A stretch of 64,000 nt of DNA from Deinococcus ruber (GTDB lineage: Bacteria; Deinococcota; Deinococci; Deinococcales; Deinococcaceae), in NCBI RefSeq assembly GCF_014648095.1, contig NZ_BMQL01000001.1, forward strand, positions 248,001 to 312,000. The letters run 5' to 3'. The notes under the pieces were generated by a model that searched no databases, was not told the DNA's origin, and worked only from the letters and a program-made list of their open reading frames with translations. The translations under genes were made by a program, and so were the position numbers. Positions 30,359-45,849 of the stretch are shown piece by piece (position 1 is the stretch's first letter; every line of letters begins with the position of its first letter).

Positions 30359-32266
30359 TCAGCGGTGAATCGGCTGGACAGGAACCGGGTTGATCGGCAC
30401 GCGCACGGGCGGGCGCAGGCGGGTAGCCTGCCATTCCAGTTTCAGCCAGCCATACACCGGGAAGGGCTGAGCGTCATCGACAGAAAACTGCCGCTGACCG
30501 CCCAGCGACGTGACGGGCACACTGACGATCTCGCCGTCGTGGACGCTGGCGGCAATCGGCGCGTCGTAGCGGTCGGTCAGGATGCCGCGCCCGATCAGAG
30601 CGCCGAACAGCGGGCCGCGGGTGATGTACGCCGCCGCGAGCGCCCCGTTGATGTAGTCGGCCGTATCGGCATTCTGTTTCTTCAGATCCGAGAAACTCAC
30701 GTTCAGATCGTGGCGAACCGGCAGCGCCGCTGGCCTGTACGTCACCGGGTTCATCGAGATATACACGCGCACCGAATCGGCACTTTCGCGTGTGACCTGC
30801 ACCGCCACGCCGCTGCGAACGGTGAAATGGAAGGTGCACACGAGCTGCGACCCCGAGAGCGGGCCACTGGCAGCAGGCTGAAGCACGGGTGCCCTCACCA
30901 CGTAACTGAAGACGTGGACGCCCGAAAACGGCTTCTGGTACACGTTTGGATGCGCCTCAATGCGGTTGGACAGCGGCACGGGTGACAGCGCTTTGGCGAC
31001 TTCCTTTTCCAGATGTGTTCTCAGATTGCCGTCTCCGAACTCCTGGCCCACCAGAAACGGGCGGCCCACCACCCGCGAGAAGGTGACGGAGGCCGCGCCG
31101 CTGGCAGGCGCTTCAGGGCTGGCCCCGGCGGGGAGCGCCTGCGCCTTCACGAACAGCAGCGGCGGGTGAATCTCGGCGTGAAAGTCGTCGTGACCGCAGT
31201 CCACGATCCAGCGCCCGAACAGCGCCACCCTGTCGAGATCGTTGGCTCGGTAGATCAGCGGCAGCAGGTCGCGGTCGGTTTCGGTGCCCATGATGCCGCT
31301 GGGCGCACTCAGGCCGAGCTGCGCGGCCCGCTCGGCGGCGTCGAGGTACTCGCCTTCCAGCGGCGCACCCGACGGACTTTTCCCGCTATTGGAGGGCGCG
31401 AGCAGCCCGGTAAAGGCCGGGTCGGGCGCGATGAAAGTTTCCCAGTCGAAGCCGAACGGGTGGGTAAACGGTACGTCGTTGCCAGACAGTCCGTGATTCT
31501 CGCCGACTTCCTGCGGAAAAAACGCCAGCCCGGACAGTCCGGCTGCGTCGTCGTCGTATTCGCTGTTCGGGGTGTACACGGGCGTCCACTCGTAGCGGGG
31601 CGGGTCGTTCGACAGCCAGCGCTGCCCATGACACACGTTGCTCGCCCACTTCGGATCGGAGGTGTTGTAGCCAGGGCTGCGGTAGTCGGTGGTCAGAATC
31701 GGCAGGCCACTGACGCCCGCTGTGGGCGCGATGGGCGTGAACTGGGCGCTGGCAGCGGGCCTGCTGTGCTGCACCACCACCAGCACCCAGGCATTTTCCA
31801 CGCCCCGGCACTGGTTGTCGGTGCCGTCGTCGTGGCTGGTGTAGCCGTTGTCGCCGTAGCCGTCGTCCTGATAGCCGAGCTGCAAGGTTCCTGCCGACAC
31901 CCGCAGCATCTGCCCGATCATGGTCTGAAGCGGCACCCGTGCAGCGCCGGGCAGCTGAATCAGGCCGTGATACAGCCGCGCCGAATTCGGGCCGGATGGA
32001 TCGACGTAGCGTTTCCACGTTCTGCCGCGCCCGCCAGTCTGCACGCAGCCGCCCGCACTGACCGATACCACGTCGCCCGCCTGAAAACGGATGTCTGGAT
32101 AAGACGTCACCGCCTGATTGACGGTCGGTTCGTCGATGCGGTACACGTCGATATCGCCGCCGACTCTGGAGGCCTGCACGCGCTGGGCCGCCTGCCCCGT
32201 TCCGCCTGCCAGCAGCACCGCACCCGCCAAGACCACTGCCCCTGTCCACCGCTGAAATTCCGGCAT
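30359..32266 (-). CDS. Secreted protein with PA-IL/LecA-like N-terminal domain
   Basis: The 635-residue protein has a signal peptide ([27 protein letters not shown]). Residues about 40-165 resemble PA-IL-type galactose lectins: [13 protein letters not shown] strand, then [17 protein letters not shown], then a D/N/G-rich [11 protein letters not shown] loop where PA-IL binds calcium. A long C-terminal part carries [15 protein letters not shown] (about 353), a His-rich motif that may be a metal or catalytic site, and a late beta-rich region. I do not recognise that family. The lectin link is by pattern only. It is followed by the orphan permease gene; its upstream neighbour, the rrf2 gene, is separated by 190 bases. 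Confidence 0.6.
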   Translation of the reverse strand: MPEFQRWTGAVVLAGAVLLAGGTGQAAQRVQASRVGGDIDVYRIDEPTVNQAVTSYPDIRFQAGDVVSVSAGGCVQTGGRGRTWKRYVDPSGPNSARLYHGLIQLPGAARVPLQTMIGQMLRVSAGTLQLGYQDDGYGDNGYTSHDDGTDNQCRGVENAWVLVVVQHSRPAASAQFTPIAPTAGVSGLPILTTDYRSPGYNTSDPKWASNVCHGQRWLSNDPPRYEWTPVYTPNSEYDDDAAGLSGLAFFPQEVGENHGLSGNDVPFTHPFGFDWETFIAPDPAFTGLLAPSNSGKSPSGAPLEGEYLDAAERAAQLGLSAPSGIMGTETDRDLLPLIYRANDLDRVALFGRWIVDCGHDDFHAEIHPPLLFVKAQALPAGASPEAPASGAASVTFSRVVGRPFLVGQEFGDGNLRTHLEKEVAKALSPVPLSNRIEAHPNVYQKPFSGVHVFSYVVRAPVLQPAASGPLSGSQLVCTFHFTVRSGVAVQVTRESADSVRVYISMNPVTYRPAALPVRHDLNVSFSDLKKQNADTADYINGALAAAYITRGPLFGALIGRGILTDRYDAPIAASVHDGEIVSVPVTSLGGQRQFSVDDAQPFPVYGWLKLEWQATRLRPPVRVPINPVPVQPIHR

Positions 32267-32457
32267 CTCTCGGCCCCTTTCTGGTATCTACACCAGAAAC
32301 TTTGTCAAAGCGGGCAAGAAAAGACCTGGATGTTGCAGGAGGACAGCGGTTCAGCAGACGGTCATGAAACTTGCCCTGGTGATGGATGAAAGCCACCCCA
32401 ACTCAAAGTTACTGTACCACTCGCCGATCATCAGGAAAACGGCAGAAAACGCGTGTG

Positions 32458-32970
32458 TCAGACGTTGGGGCGCAGCAGATGTTCGAGACAGTGCGTATAG
32501 CTCACACCCTGCCGGGCATCGATCACCAGATCTTCGACGCTGAATTCCTGCAAGACCGCCAGCATCGCATCTCGCATGCGCTTGTACACGGTGTTGCGGG
32601 CGTGGCAGCGGTCTTCCTCGACGCAGTGTTCGCCCCAGTTGAGCGAGATGCACGACAGCGGGGCAACCGGGCCATCGACGGCCCGCACCACCTCGCACAG
32701 GCTGATGAGGGCCGGTTTGCGGGCCAGCGCATACCCGCCGCCAATGCCTTTTTTGCTCTTGACCACACCTTTGGCGGTCAGGGCGGCCAGAATCCGCACC
32801 AGATAGGGCCGCGCAATGCCGGTGTGCTCGCTGATGTCGTCGCTGGAGATCCAGCGCTCGGTCTGGCCGGTTCCGGGTTGACCTGCTGCCGAGAGGCCCG
32901 GCGCGGTCAGCTGTGTGCCCAGATAGCCAAGCGCCTGAAAGGCGTAGATGTCGGTGGTCGAAAGGCGCAT
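32458..32970 (-). CDS. Rrf2-family regulator, probable Fe-S sensor
   Basis: The 170-residue protein starts [17 protein letters not shown] and has the Rrf2 winged helix with the wing [19 protein letters not shown] cluster of three cysteines, [16 protein letters not shown] (C-x8-C-x5-C, about residues 108-123), lies in the loop that binds a [2Fe-2S] or [4Fe-4S] cluster in IscR, NsrR and RirA. It probably senses iron-sulfur status, nitric oxide or iron. A 23-residue insertion after helix 1 ([13 protein letters not shown]) is unusual. It is divergent from uvrD with about 95 bases between starts, so it could influence that promoter, although no site is proven. Confidence 0.87.
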   Translation of the reverse strand: MRLSTTDIYAFQALGYLGTQLTAPGLSAAGQPGTGQTERWISSDDISEHTGIARPYLVRILAALTAKGVVKSKKGIGGGYALARKPALISLCEVVRAVDGPVAPLSCISLNWGEHCVEEDRCHARNTVYKRMRDAMLAVLQEFSVEDLVIDARQGVSYTHCLEHLLRPNV

Positions 32971-33065
32971 GACGCAGTTTAGCGCGGGCCGGAGCACCAA
33001 CAGGAAATGGGCGCGTCTGCACGCCATTACGCCGGGAACATACCGACAGGCGCTAGAATTACAAA

Positions 33066-35312
<2,247 letters not shown>

Positions 35313-35490
35313 ACATTGGGAGTGGGAAGTAGGGAGTAGGAACTGCATTTTTGCTTTTCCCACGGGTGGATGAGGAACACTTCGGCGTCTGGGTTTCGAG
35401 CAATCCCGGACGCCGAAGAACCCTGCACGTCTGTGATTGTCTGGCCCGCCATGCGTCTGCGCCGCTGCGCTTGCTAGACTGTTCATGTTC

Positions 35491-35666
35491 GTGCTCTTCG
35501 GCACGGCCCAACCTCAGCGCCCCAGGGAACTGGCCCGATATCAACCGGCGCGGCACCATGCCCTCATCACGGCACGGTGCAGATCCAGCAGAGCACAGCC
35601 AGCGTCAACGATGACATGCGCGGAGAACAGCAGGGCTTCTCCGAGGTGGCTTGCAGGGAGACACCT
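35491..35666 (+). promoter_or_regulatory. Divergent SAM-I-type (S-box) riboswitch before metH
   Basis: CAGGGAACTGGCCCGAT (35523-35539) differs by one inserted base from the SAM-I core AGGGACTGGCCCGA. GGTGCAGATCCAGCAGAG (35576-35593) matches the SAM-I GGTGCTAAATCCAGCA element. GCGCC/GGCGC and TGCC/GGCA form P2- and P3-like stems, and GTGCTCT/AGAGCAC can close the domain. Downstream, CGGAGAA/TTCTCCG and AGGTG/CACCT hairpins can hide the AGGGAG ribosome site, so control is probably translational. Gene context (metH, metF) fits. A cobalamin-type element is the main alternative. Confidence 0.55.
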
Positions 35667-39401
<3,735 letters not shown>

Positions 39402-39510
39402 GCAGTGATGCGTGATGCGTATACCCGCCTTCACGCCCCTTACTGGCCCTTATATTCTAATTTTTCGTTTTTGTCTGTGCCCTCATTTTCCGAAGGACAT
39501 CTGAACACAC

Positions 39511-40299
39511 ATGACTGACACTTCTTCACTCATCACCCCTTCCTCTGCTCCCGCTTCCCCCACCCGCATTTCCATCGAACTCGTGCCGCGCAGCCGCAGC
39601 GTTCTGGAAGCCGAACTGCTCGATATCCGCTCGAAGCTGAGCGACGTTCGGACGGTGAATATCGTCGATCTGCTGCGCCTGAAGACCCGCAGCTGGGAAG
39701 GCTGCTCGCTGGCGCTGGCGCATCTGCCGGAAGCCATTCCGCATATCCGGGCCATCGATATCGATCCGCGCTCTCCCCTGCCGATGGCCGAAGCGCTCGT
39801 GTCACACGGCATCCGCGAGGTGCTGGTGATCGAGGGCGATCCACCCGCCGACATGGGCCACCGCACCTACGCCGTGACCAGCCTGGAAATCATCCGCAAG
39901 TTTCAGCGCGAGTTGCCGCAGATCCGGGTGTGGGCGGGCCTCGATCCGTATCGCCAGTCGTTTGCCCGCGAGCGCGACTACGCCGAGGCCAAGCTGGAGG
40001 CGGGCGCGGTGGGCTTCTTCACGCAACCGTTTTTCGACCTTCGGATGCTGGAAATCTGGGCCGAACTGCTACCAGCCTGCGAGGTGTTCTGGGGCGCGAC
40101 TTCCGTTACCACAGAGCGCAGCCTGAGCTACTGGCAGAACCGCAACAAGGCAATCTTGCCCAAAAACTTCGATCTGAGTCTGGAGGCCAACCGCGCCTTT
40201 GCCCGCGAGCTACTGGCATTCGCGCGGAATTCTGGAGGCCACGCCTATTTCATGCCGATCAAGGAAAGCTCGGCGGAGTATCTGAGCGGCGTGCTGTAG
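39511..40299 (+). CDS. metF: Methylenetetrahydrofolate reductase family protein
   Basis: The 262-residue protein is an MTHFR barrel. ISIELVPRSRS near the start corresponds to the SxEFFPP catalytic Glu region, though the following phenylalanines are replaced. VLVIEGDPPADMGH matches the FAD-binding RGDPP strand and AGAVGFFTQPFFDLRML the folate-site QxFFD motif. It would make 5-methyl-THF, the methyl donor used by MetH just upstream. It is shorter than E. coli MetF (about 296) and some motifs are unusual, so it could be a divergent MTHFR. The 109 bases between it and metH are AT-rich (TCTAATTTTTCG) and may include an extra promoter. Confidence 0.85.
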   Translation: MTDTSSLITPSSAPASPTRISIELVPRSRSVLEAELLDIRSKLSDVRTVNIVDLLRLKTRSWEGCSLALAHLPEAIPHIRAIDIDPRSPLPMAEALVSHGIREVLVIEGDPPADMGHRTYAVTSLEIIRKFQRELPQIRVWAGLDPYRQSFARERDYAEAKLEAGAVGFFTQPFFDLRMLEIWAELLPACEVFWGATSVTTERSLSYWQNRNKAILPKNFDLSLEANRAFARELLAFARNSGGHAYFMPIKESSAEYLSGVL

Positions 40300-40353
40300 T
40301 ACACAATGACGTCCCGTACCCTTGCAGTCGAACCTCTGCTCCAGGCCTTCTGT

Positions 40354-42243
40354 TCAGGCACCGAGCAGAGTTGCCAGATCGGCCGGTGACATGGGCCGGG
40401 CCATCAGATATCCCTGTGCATACTGACAGCCCAGCCCCTGAACCGCACTGAGCTGGGCCGGAAACTCGATACCCTCGGCAGTCACCGAAAAGTGCGCGAT
40501 TCTGCCCAGCCTGACCAGCGAAGAGATAATTTCCTTGGTATAGGCCTGATCGTTGTCGGAATCCATCAGGCTATTGGTAAACGTCTTGTCGAATTTCAGG
40601 CAGGAGATCGGCATTTTTTTCAGTCGGTCGTAGTTGGAATAGCCGATCCCAAAGTCATCGATGATGATATCCAGGCCCGCTTCGGAAAGCTGAGAAACAA
40701 TGGCTTCGTTCAGGGCACTGCCCCCAGAGAAGAAGGTTTCGGTAATTTCCAGCGCAATGGCCGAAGGCAATACATGCTCCTCTTTCAGCAGACGACTGAC
40801 GCCCTCGACAAAGCCTGCCGAGACCAGCTGAGCACCTGAGACATTGACACATACCTGAAGACCGGGATGACGCCGGGCGATACGGCAGCCTTCGCGCAGC
40901 GTCCACCAGCCCAGCGCCACGATCATGCCGGAACGCTCAGCCAGCGGAATGAACAGCTCTGGCGACACCGGCCCCAGGCTCTGACTGTGCCACCTCGTCA
41001 GCAATTCCACCTTCGGAATCGTGCGGGTGAAAACGTCGTAGATCGGCTGCAAGACCACCCGCAGCTCGTCCCGTTCGATGGCGAAGTCGAGTTCGCGAAT
41101 GATGGCCTGCTCGGCTTCCAGATTGAAATGGTCGATCTCGGCGTAGGCCAGGACACCATTTTTTCCCTTTCGCTTGACCGCGTAAAGAGCCATATCGGCA
41201 TTCTTGATCAGCGTCGGCTTTTCCAGGCCATCGTCGGGATACACACTCAGGCCAATACTGGCGGTAATCCGCATCACGCTCTCTGAAGGGGTCGCCAGAG
41301 CGCCAGCAAGTTGCAGATCGCGAACAATCGTCTCGCCCACCTTCAGAGCCGCCGCCAGGTCGCTTCCAGGCAGCAGCAGCGCGAATTCATCACCGCTCAG
41401 GCGGGCCACGATCCTGCCGTCCTGGGTATAGCGCCCAAGAAACACGGCCAAAGCGCTCAGAAACTCATCACCTGCCGTATGCCCCAGCGTGTCGTTAATC
41501 GTCTTGAAATTATCGACATCAATGACCATGAGGGCAAAGCGAGGTATGCCCTGTTCAATGTATGCGTCTATTTCCGCGTAAAAGCTTCGGCGGTTTGGAA
41601 GGTTGGTCAGAAGATCGGTGTTGGCAAGATGCTCTAGCGCAGCGATCTTACCACGCTGTCTTATATAGATATCTTTCTGCTCTACAAATTTTCTGGAGCC
41701 ATAAATTGTAGCCCAGGCACCCGTCACAATATTGAAGAGAAAAAATACGAATGCAAAATCCAGCCCACCGCGCAGAAGCATTATTACCGCACCCAGCATG
41801 ATGAGGGTGATCAGTGCCAACATTATTCGCAGTGACTGCCAATAAACGGTATGGAAGTTATTTAAAATAGAAAAGGCGATGATAGGTTGAATCCATATCA
41901 GGTTTTGAACGATACTGTAACCAAAGTGATAGGTATGTTCAGGAAAAAAAATAGCGGCTGCAAAAAATACGCAGAGCGCTATACCTAAATTTTGCAGCGC
42001 CCAATAGGGCATCTCGCTCTTTGGCTTCAATATAATACCAAGCCAGATAATACAATAACAGACGGTAAACAAAATGAATATTCCCGACAAATACGGATAT
42101 GCACTATATACACTTCTAAGGTACATTGAGTAAATAATGAGCAATATTATAATTATCGGAACAATACGAGACATAGTATGTCTTCTAAAAATTGCAAGGT
42201 CTTCGCTTATATCAGACAGCACAGGACTTGCTTTGTAAAACAT
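40354..42243 (-). CDS. Membrane-bound GGDEF-EAL cyclic di-GMP protein
   Basis: The 629-residue protein has seven or eight membrane segments (residues about 25-185), then a GGDEF domain with SGDEF (about 290) and an EAL domain. The EAL catalytic set is present: Glu in VELLTRW (EAL becomes ELL), Asn in CVNVSG, Glu in LEITETFF, the DDFGIGYSN aspartates, Lys in LKFDKTF and Gln in QGYLMARP. It could both make and break cyclic di-GMP; usually one activity dominates. The N-terminal third is more AT-rich and less GC3-biased than neighbours, which may mark an acquired sensor module. AT-rich sequence without a gene precedes the start. Confidence 0.92.
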   Translation of the reverse strand: MFYKASPVLSDISEDLAIFRRHTMSRIVPIIIILLIIYSMYLRSVYSAYPYLSGIFILFTVCYCIIWLGIILKPKSEMPYWALQNLGIALCVFFAAAIFFPEHTYHFGYSIVQNLIWIQPIIAFSILNNFHTVYWQSLRIMLALITLIMLGAVIMLLRGGLDFAFVFFLFNIVTGAWATIYGSRKFVEQKDIYIRQRGKIAALEHLANTDLLTNLPNRRSFYAEIDAYIEQGIPRFALMVIDVDNFKTINDTLGHTAGDEFLSALAVFLGRYTQDGRIVARLSGDEFALLLPGSDLAAALKVGETIVRDLQLAGALATPSESVMRITASIGLSVYPDDGLEKPTLIKNADMALYAVKRKGKNGVLAYAEIDHFNLEAEQAIIRELDFAIERDELRVVLQPIYDVFTRTIPKVELLTRWHSQSLGPVSPELFIPLAERSGMIVALGWWTLREGCRIARRHPGLQVCVNVSGAQLVSAGFVEGVSRLLKEEHVLPSAIALEITETFFSGGSALNEAIVSQLSEAGLDIIIDDFGIGYSNYDRLKKMPISCLKFDKTFTNSLMDSDNDQAYTKEIISSLVRLGRIAHFSVTAEGIEFPAQLSAVQGLGCQYAQGYLMARPMSPADLATLLGA

Positions 42244-42925
42244 AATTTACCCCATTAGGAAGACGGAAGATAGAGAGGGGAAATAAGAGAAGGCGAAAGG
42301 GATACGAACAAAGAAGCAACGCACCTAAAGAAGAATCAGAAGGAGAGATCGGCCATGACGCGGTGTTGGTATCCTAGCGTTCCTCCAGTGGGAAGGATGT
42401 ACATTATCTCTCTGAAGCAGTGGACAGAAAAACCAAACACGAATTTCTTCTGTAGTAGCAGGCAAGCAAACGCGGTCAACGACATTTTCCCAGGACAGCC
42501 TGCGGTACTGGTCTGGCAGGGCTCACCGTTGGTAAACCGCCACAGTCTTTCCTGCAACGACACAGTTGAAAGCTTCGGAACGTGGTTTTGACGAGGTGCC
42601 GTCATTTTATCAACTGCACTGCGGTACCGCACTCCTCGTGCGTGTGCATGATCCTTCCCAGAAAGCATGTTCAGGAATTTCAATCAGGGGATTGGGGCAG
42701 ATGGGCCGGACAGACCGTTCCCAGCGTCAGGGCCACTTCTATATCCGTTCGGTACTCCGGAGAGCTGCTGTGGGTTCCGGCCCGGCACTGTTCGGTGCAG
42801 CCGGAGCGGTTTTATGTTGTGATGAAGCGTGCCCAATCCCACTTCTCAGCGTGTCCGCCCCTTGCCGATAATCGTGACTTGCGTTATGATTACGTCTGTA
42901 GCAGAATAACTCGGGGGATTTATGA
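42244..42925. other. 682-base gene-free interval
   Basis: No supported gene lies here. A plus-strand reading (42355-42591) and an overlapping minus-strand reading (42336-42683) both lack ribosome sites and known motifs. Cys-, Ser- and Phe-rich composition suggests decayed coding DNA, possibly an old insertion. TGCGGTACCGCA (about 42625-42636) is a perfect 12-bp palindrome. GATTACGTCTGTAGCAGAATAAC (about 42889-42911) is a possible promoter zone for the SWIM gene. Confidence 0.5.
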
Positions 42926-44218
42926 ATGAATCGATCAACTGAAAGCATTCTGTCGCTGGCCCCCGACGCGTCCAGTGCAGCCGCCGCCAGAAAGCTGCTG
43001 AGTCCGGGGAAATGGCCCACGCTGTCGGCTTCGCCAGAGGCGCTGTGGGGGGAATGTCAGGGCAGCGGCGCTCAGCCGTATGTGGTGGGCGTCGATCTGA
43101 GAACGCCGGAACTGGCCTCGAAGTGCTCGTGCCCCAGCCGCAAATTTCCGTGCAAACACGCGCTGGCGCTGCTGCTGCTGGAAGCCGGGCAGCAGGGAAC
43201 CTGGACGGCTGCGCCGCTGCCCGACACGCTGCAAAAGTGGCTGGATGGACGGCAGGCCCGCGCCGAAACGGCTGCCGCGCCGAAGCCGGAAAAACCCGCC
43301 GACCCCGCCGCGAAGGCCAAGCGTGAGGCCGCCCGCAGCCAGAAGATCACGCGGGGACTGGAAGACCTACACCTGTGGCTTCAGGACCTGATCCGCGAGG
43401 GGCTACAGGCTGCCCGCACACGCTCGTACCGCGACTGGGACGCGCAGGCCGCCCGCCTGATCGACGCGCAGGCTCCGGGCGCGGCGCGGCTGGTGCGCCA
43501 GATTCCAGAGCACCTGCCCGACGAGACGGGAGAAGCGCTGCTGCTGCATCTGGGCAAACTGGCGCTGCTGTGCGAGGGCTGGCAGCATCGTGAGGTACTG
43601 AGTGAACCCGAGAGAGCGCAACTGCTGACCGCGCTGGGGCAACCGCTGGACACGGCGGCGCTGCCCGGTGAAGGCCCAGCGGAACAGTGGACGGCGATGG
43701 GCGCACAGACCGAGCAGGACGGTAAGCTGAACACCCGCCGCACGTGGCTGCGCCGTGATGCAGACGGGCAGATCGGCGTGCTGCTGGAATTCGCGCCGCA
43801 GGGCACCGGCCTGAGCGCCGAATGGCCCGCCCGCCACAGCGCCGCGCTGAAGGTGCGCTTCGTGCCCACCGCCCACCCGCAGCGCGTGCTCGTGGACACG
43901 TCAGAGGCCAGATTTTCAGCCACTTCCCGTCAGCCCGCCCCCGTCAGCATCCGCGAGTTGTACGCCGCGTATGCCGGAGCGCTGGCCCTGAACCCGTGGG
44001 TCGAATCCATCGGCTTCGAGATCGGCCCGGTCAGCATTCTCCCCGATCCGCCGCAGGCCCACGACGACCACGGCGACGCAGTGCCGCTGCTGGACGCCGA
44101 CCCTTATGCGCTGCTGGCTCACAGCGCCGGGCAACGAATGCATGTGTTCGGCGAGTGGGATGGGCAGGCATTCCGGCCCCTCAGCGCCGTTCCCGAGCGC
44201 CGGGGGGCCGAATCGTGA
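42926..44218 (+). CDS. SWIM zinc finger protein (YehQ-like)
   Basis: The 430-residue protein has a SWIM zinc finger near the start: CSCPSRKFPCKHALALLLL (CxC...CxH, about residues 67-85). SWIM fingers bind DNA or protein. The rest is a helical region and a C-terminal beta-rich part (VSIRELYAAYAGALALNPWVESIGFEIGP) conserved in YehQ-like proteins. It opens a cluster of five genes matching E. coli yehL, yehM, yehP and yehQ in family content. The DUF5691 gene starts within its stop codon (GTGA overlap). The start ATG 42926 follows GGGGG by nine bases. Function in any organism is unknown; a role recognising a target for the MoxR-VWA pair is inference. Confidence 0.85.
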   Translation: MNRSTESILSLAPDASSAAAARKLLSPGKWPTLSASPEALWGECQGSGAQPYVVGVDLRTPELASKCSCPSRKFPCKHALALLLLEAGQQGTWTAAPLPDTLQKWLDGRQARAETAAAPKPEKPADPAAKAKREAARSQKITRGLEDLHLWLQDLIREGLQAARTRSYRDWDAQAARLIDAQAPGAARLVRQIPEHLPDETGEALLLHLGKLALLCEGWQHREVLSEPERAQLLTALGQPLDTAALPGEGPAEQWTAMGAQTEQDGKLNTRRTWLRRDADGQIGVLLEFAPQGTGLSAEWPARHSAALKVRFVPTAHPQRVLVDTSEARFSATSRQPAPVSIRELYAAYAGALALNPWVESIGFEIGPVSILPDPPQAHDDHGDAVPLLDADPYALLAHSAGQRMHVFGEWDGQAFRPLSAVPERRGAES

Positions 44219-45849
44219 CCGCCAGCGACCTCGAACTGCTGGCGGCAACTGCCCGGCGAGGCACCGCCCGCAGCACCCTGCCCGAGCCGAGCGCCACCGC
44301 CCTGGGCGCAGCGCTCGCAGCGGTCAGCCGCGACGCACCCGAAGCCGCGCTGCTGGCCCGCGCCGCCCTGGTTGGCCTGCATGCCCGCGCCGGACGCCTG
44401 CCCGCCCGCGCCACTGACGCCGCACCGATCTTCCAGCCAACTGGCGAAGTCGCCCAGTACGCGCCCGCCGACGTGCTGGCCCTGCTGCCCACCCTGATGA
44501 GTGCGCCGCCCATCATGCAGGAACTGCTGCAACACGTGGCGGCACGCGGCCTGACCCTTCCCGTGACCGACGCACGCCCGGTTCTCGAACTGCTCGGCAG
44601 TCAGGGCGGCGACCCGCTGGGCGGCACGCTCTGGCCTGTGCTGGACGACGTGGGGCGCTGGCTGGCGCGGCTGCATCCGGTCTGGAAGCGTCAGGAACCG
44701 GCGCAGGCCACCGAATCGGTGCAGCTCGAACGCCTTCGCCGCGAGCTGGTCGAGGCCCACGCTGCCGACCCCCACGCTGCCAGTGCCGACCTGCTGACCC
44801 GCTGGAATGCGCTGAAGGCCGACGAGCGCCGCGCCGCGCTGAACGCCGTGGCAGGCAGCCTTCACCCCGCCGATCTGCCGCTGCTGGCTCTGGCGCAGCA
44901 GGATCGCCTGGACGACGTGCGCCGCCTCGCCCGGTTGCTGCCTGCTCACCTGCCGGGGCCGCTGGCCGACGAGGTGCGGGCCGCGCTGCAAGCCCTCGTC
45001 AAGCTCGACAAGAAGGGCAGGCTGAAAGTGGGCGTGACGGAACTTCCAGCCGCCCTGCGCGACCCGGCCCCGAAAAAGGGCACGGTGGAAGACGAACTGG
45101 CGCTGCTGATCGGGGCCACGCCGCTGGATGAAGTGGCGGCACTGCTGGGTGGGCCGGACATCATTCGCAGGCTCTCGGAGTACCGCAACCCCGGCGGCAC
45201 ACACAGCACGTACCACGAGCTGCGGCAGGCGGCGACGGGTGGAGCCGGTCTGGACGCGCTGCTGGGCCTGGCTCCCTCGCTGGGCACGGCGCTGACGGCG
45301 TGGCCGCAGGCACGGGTGCGCGAGCGGCTGTGGGAGGCCATCGAGCGGCTGCTGACGCAGAAGCAGCCCGAGACCGATCTGCTGGCCGTGACTTCGGCGC
45401 TGCTGGGCGCACTGATCGGCCCGCTGGCCGAAGCTGCCGCGCCGCTGGAACCCGTCAAACCCGGCCTGTTTCAGCGGCTCAAAAATCTCGCCCGGCCTTC
45501 CGCCCCCGACGACCTCACGCGGCTGCATCGGCTGTTCGAGTCGCTGCTGAAGCACGTTGCCACCGAGCTGCCCGACCAGCCGCACTTTCACCTGAACCTG
45601 CTGAGCACGCTGGCGCTTCAGCTCGATCCGGCCCGCCCGCTGCCCGACCTGCCCGCCCCGCCGCCCGCGCCCACCCTCGACCCTCTGAAAAAGCCCAGCA
45701 AGGAAACGCTCCAGAACGTCCAGCGCCAGGAATGGCAGCGCTCGTATCTGGAACGCCAGTACGCCGAACTGACCCAGATTCACGCACTGCGCCGCCGAAT
45801 TCATACACTGCTGCCCGACCCCGTTCCAACCGAAGGAGCCAACTCATGA
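44215..45849 (+). CDS. DUF5691 protein
   Basis: The 544-residue protein is an alpha-helical repeat solenoid by appearance: Ala/Leu-rich helices run throughout, with no membrane segment or catalytic motif. Features of DUF5691 include the early PIFQPTGEVAQYAPADVLALLPTLM-type segment, a central RWNALKADERRAALNAV region and the C-terminal EWQRSYLERQYAELTQIHALRRRIH. The start is GTG 44215, which overlaps the SWIM stop by four bases. DUF5691 regularly accompanies SWIM and MoxR genes in such clusters. A scaffold between the SWIM protein and the AAA+ ring is plausible but unproven. Confidence 0.85.
   Translation: MTASDLELLAATARRGTARSTLPEPSATALGAALAAVSRDAPEAALLARAALVGLHARAGRLPARATDAAPIFQPTGEVAQYAPADVLALLPTLMSAPPIMQELLQHVAARGLTLPVTDARPVLELLGSQGGDPLGGTLWPVLDDVGRWLARLHPVWKRQEPAQATESVQLERLRRELVEAHAADPHAASADLLTRWNALKADERRAALNAVAGSLHPADLPLLALAQQDRLDDVRRLARLLPAHLPGPLADEVRAALQALVKLDKKGRLKVGVTELPAALRDPAPKKGTVEDELALLIGATPLDEVAALLGGPDIIRRLSEYRNPGGTHSTYHELRQAATGGAGLDALLGLAPSLGTALTAWPQARVRERLWEAIERLLTQKQPETDLLAVTSALLGALIGPLAEAAAPLEPVKPGLFQRLKNLARPSAPDDLTRLHRLFESLLKHVATELPDQPHFHLNLLSTLALQLDPARPLPDLPAPPPAPTLDPLKKPSKETLQNVQRQEWQRSYLERQYAELTQIHALRRRIHTLLPDPVPTEGANS

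Noticed and set aside
42336..42683. Overlapping plus and minus frames in the gap before the SWIM gene
   Set aside because: Odd composition, no start signals and no recognisable transposase motif; recorded as decayed or non-coding DNA.
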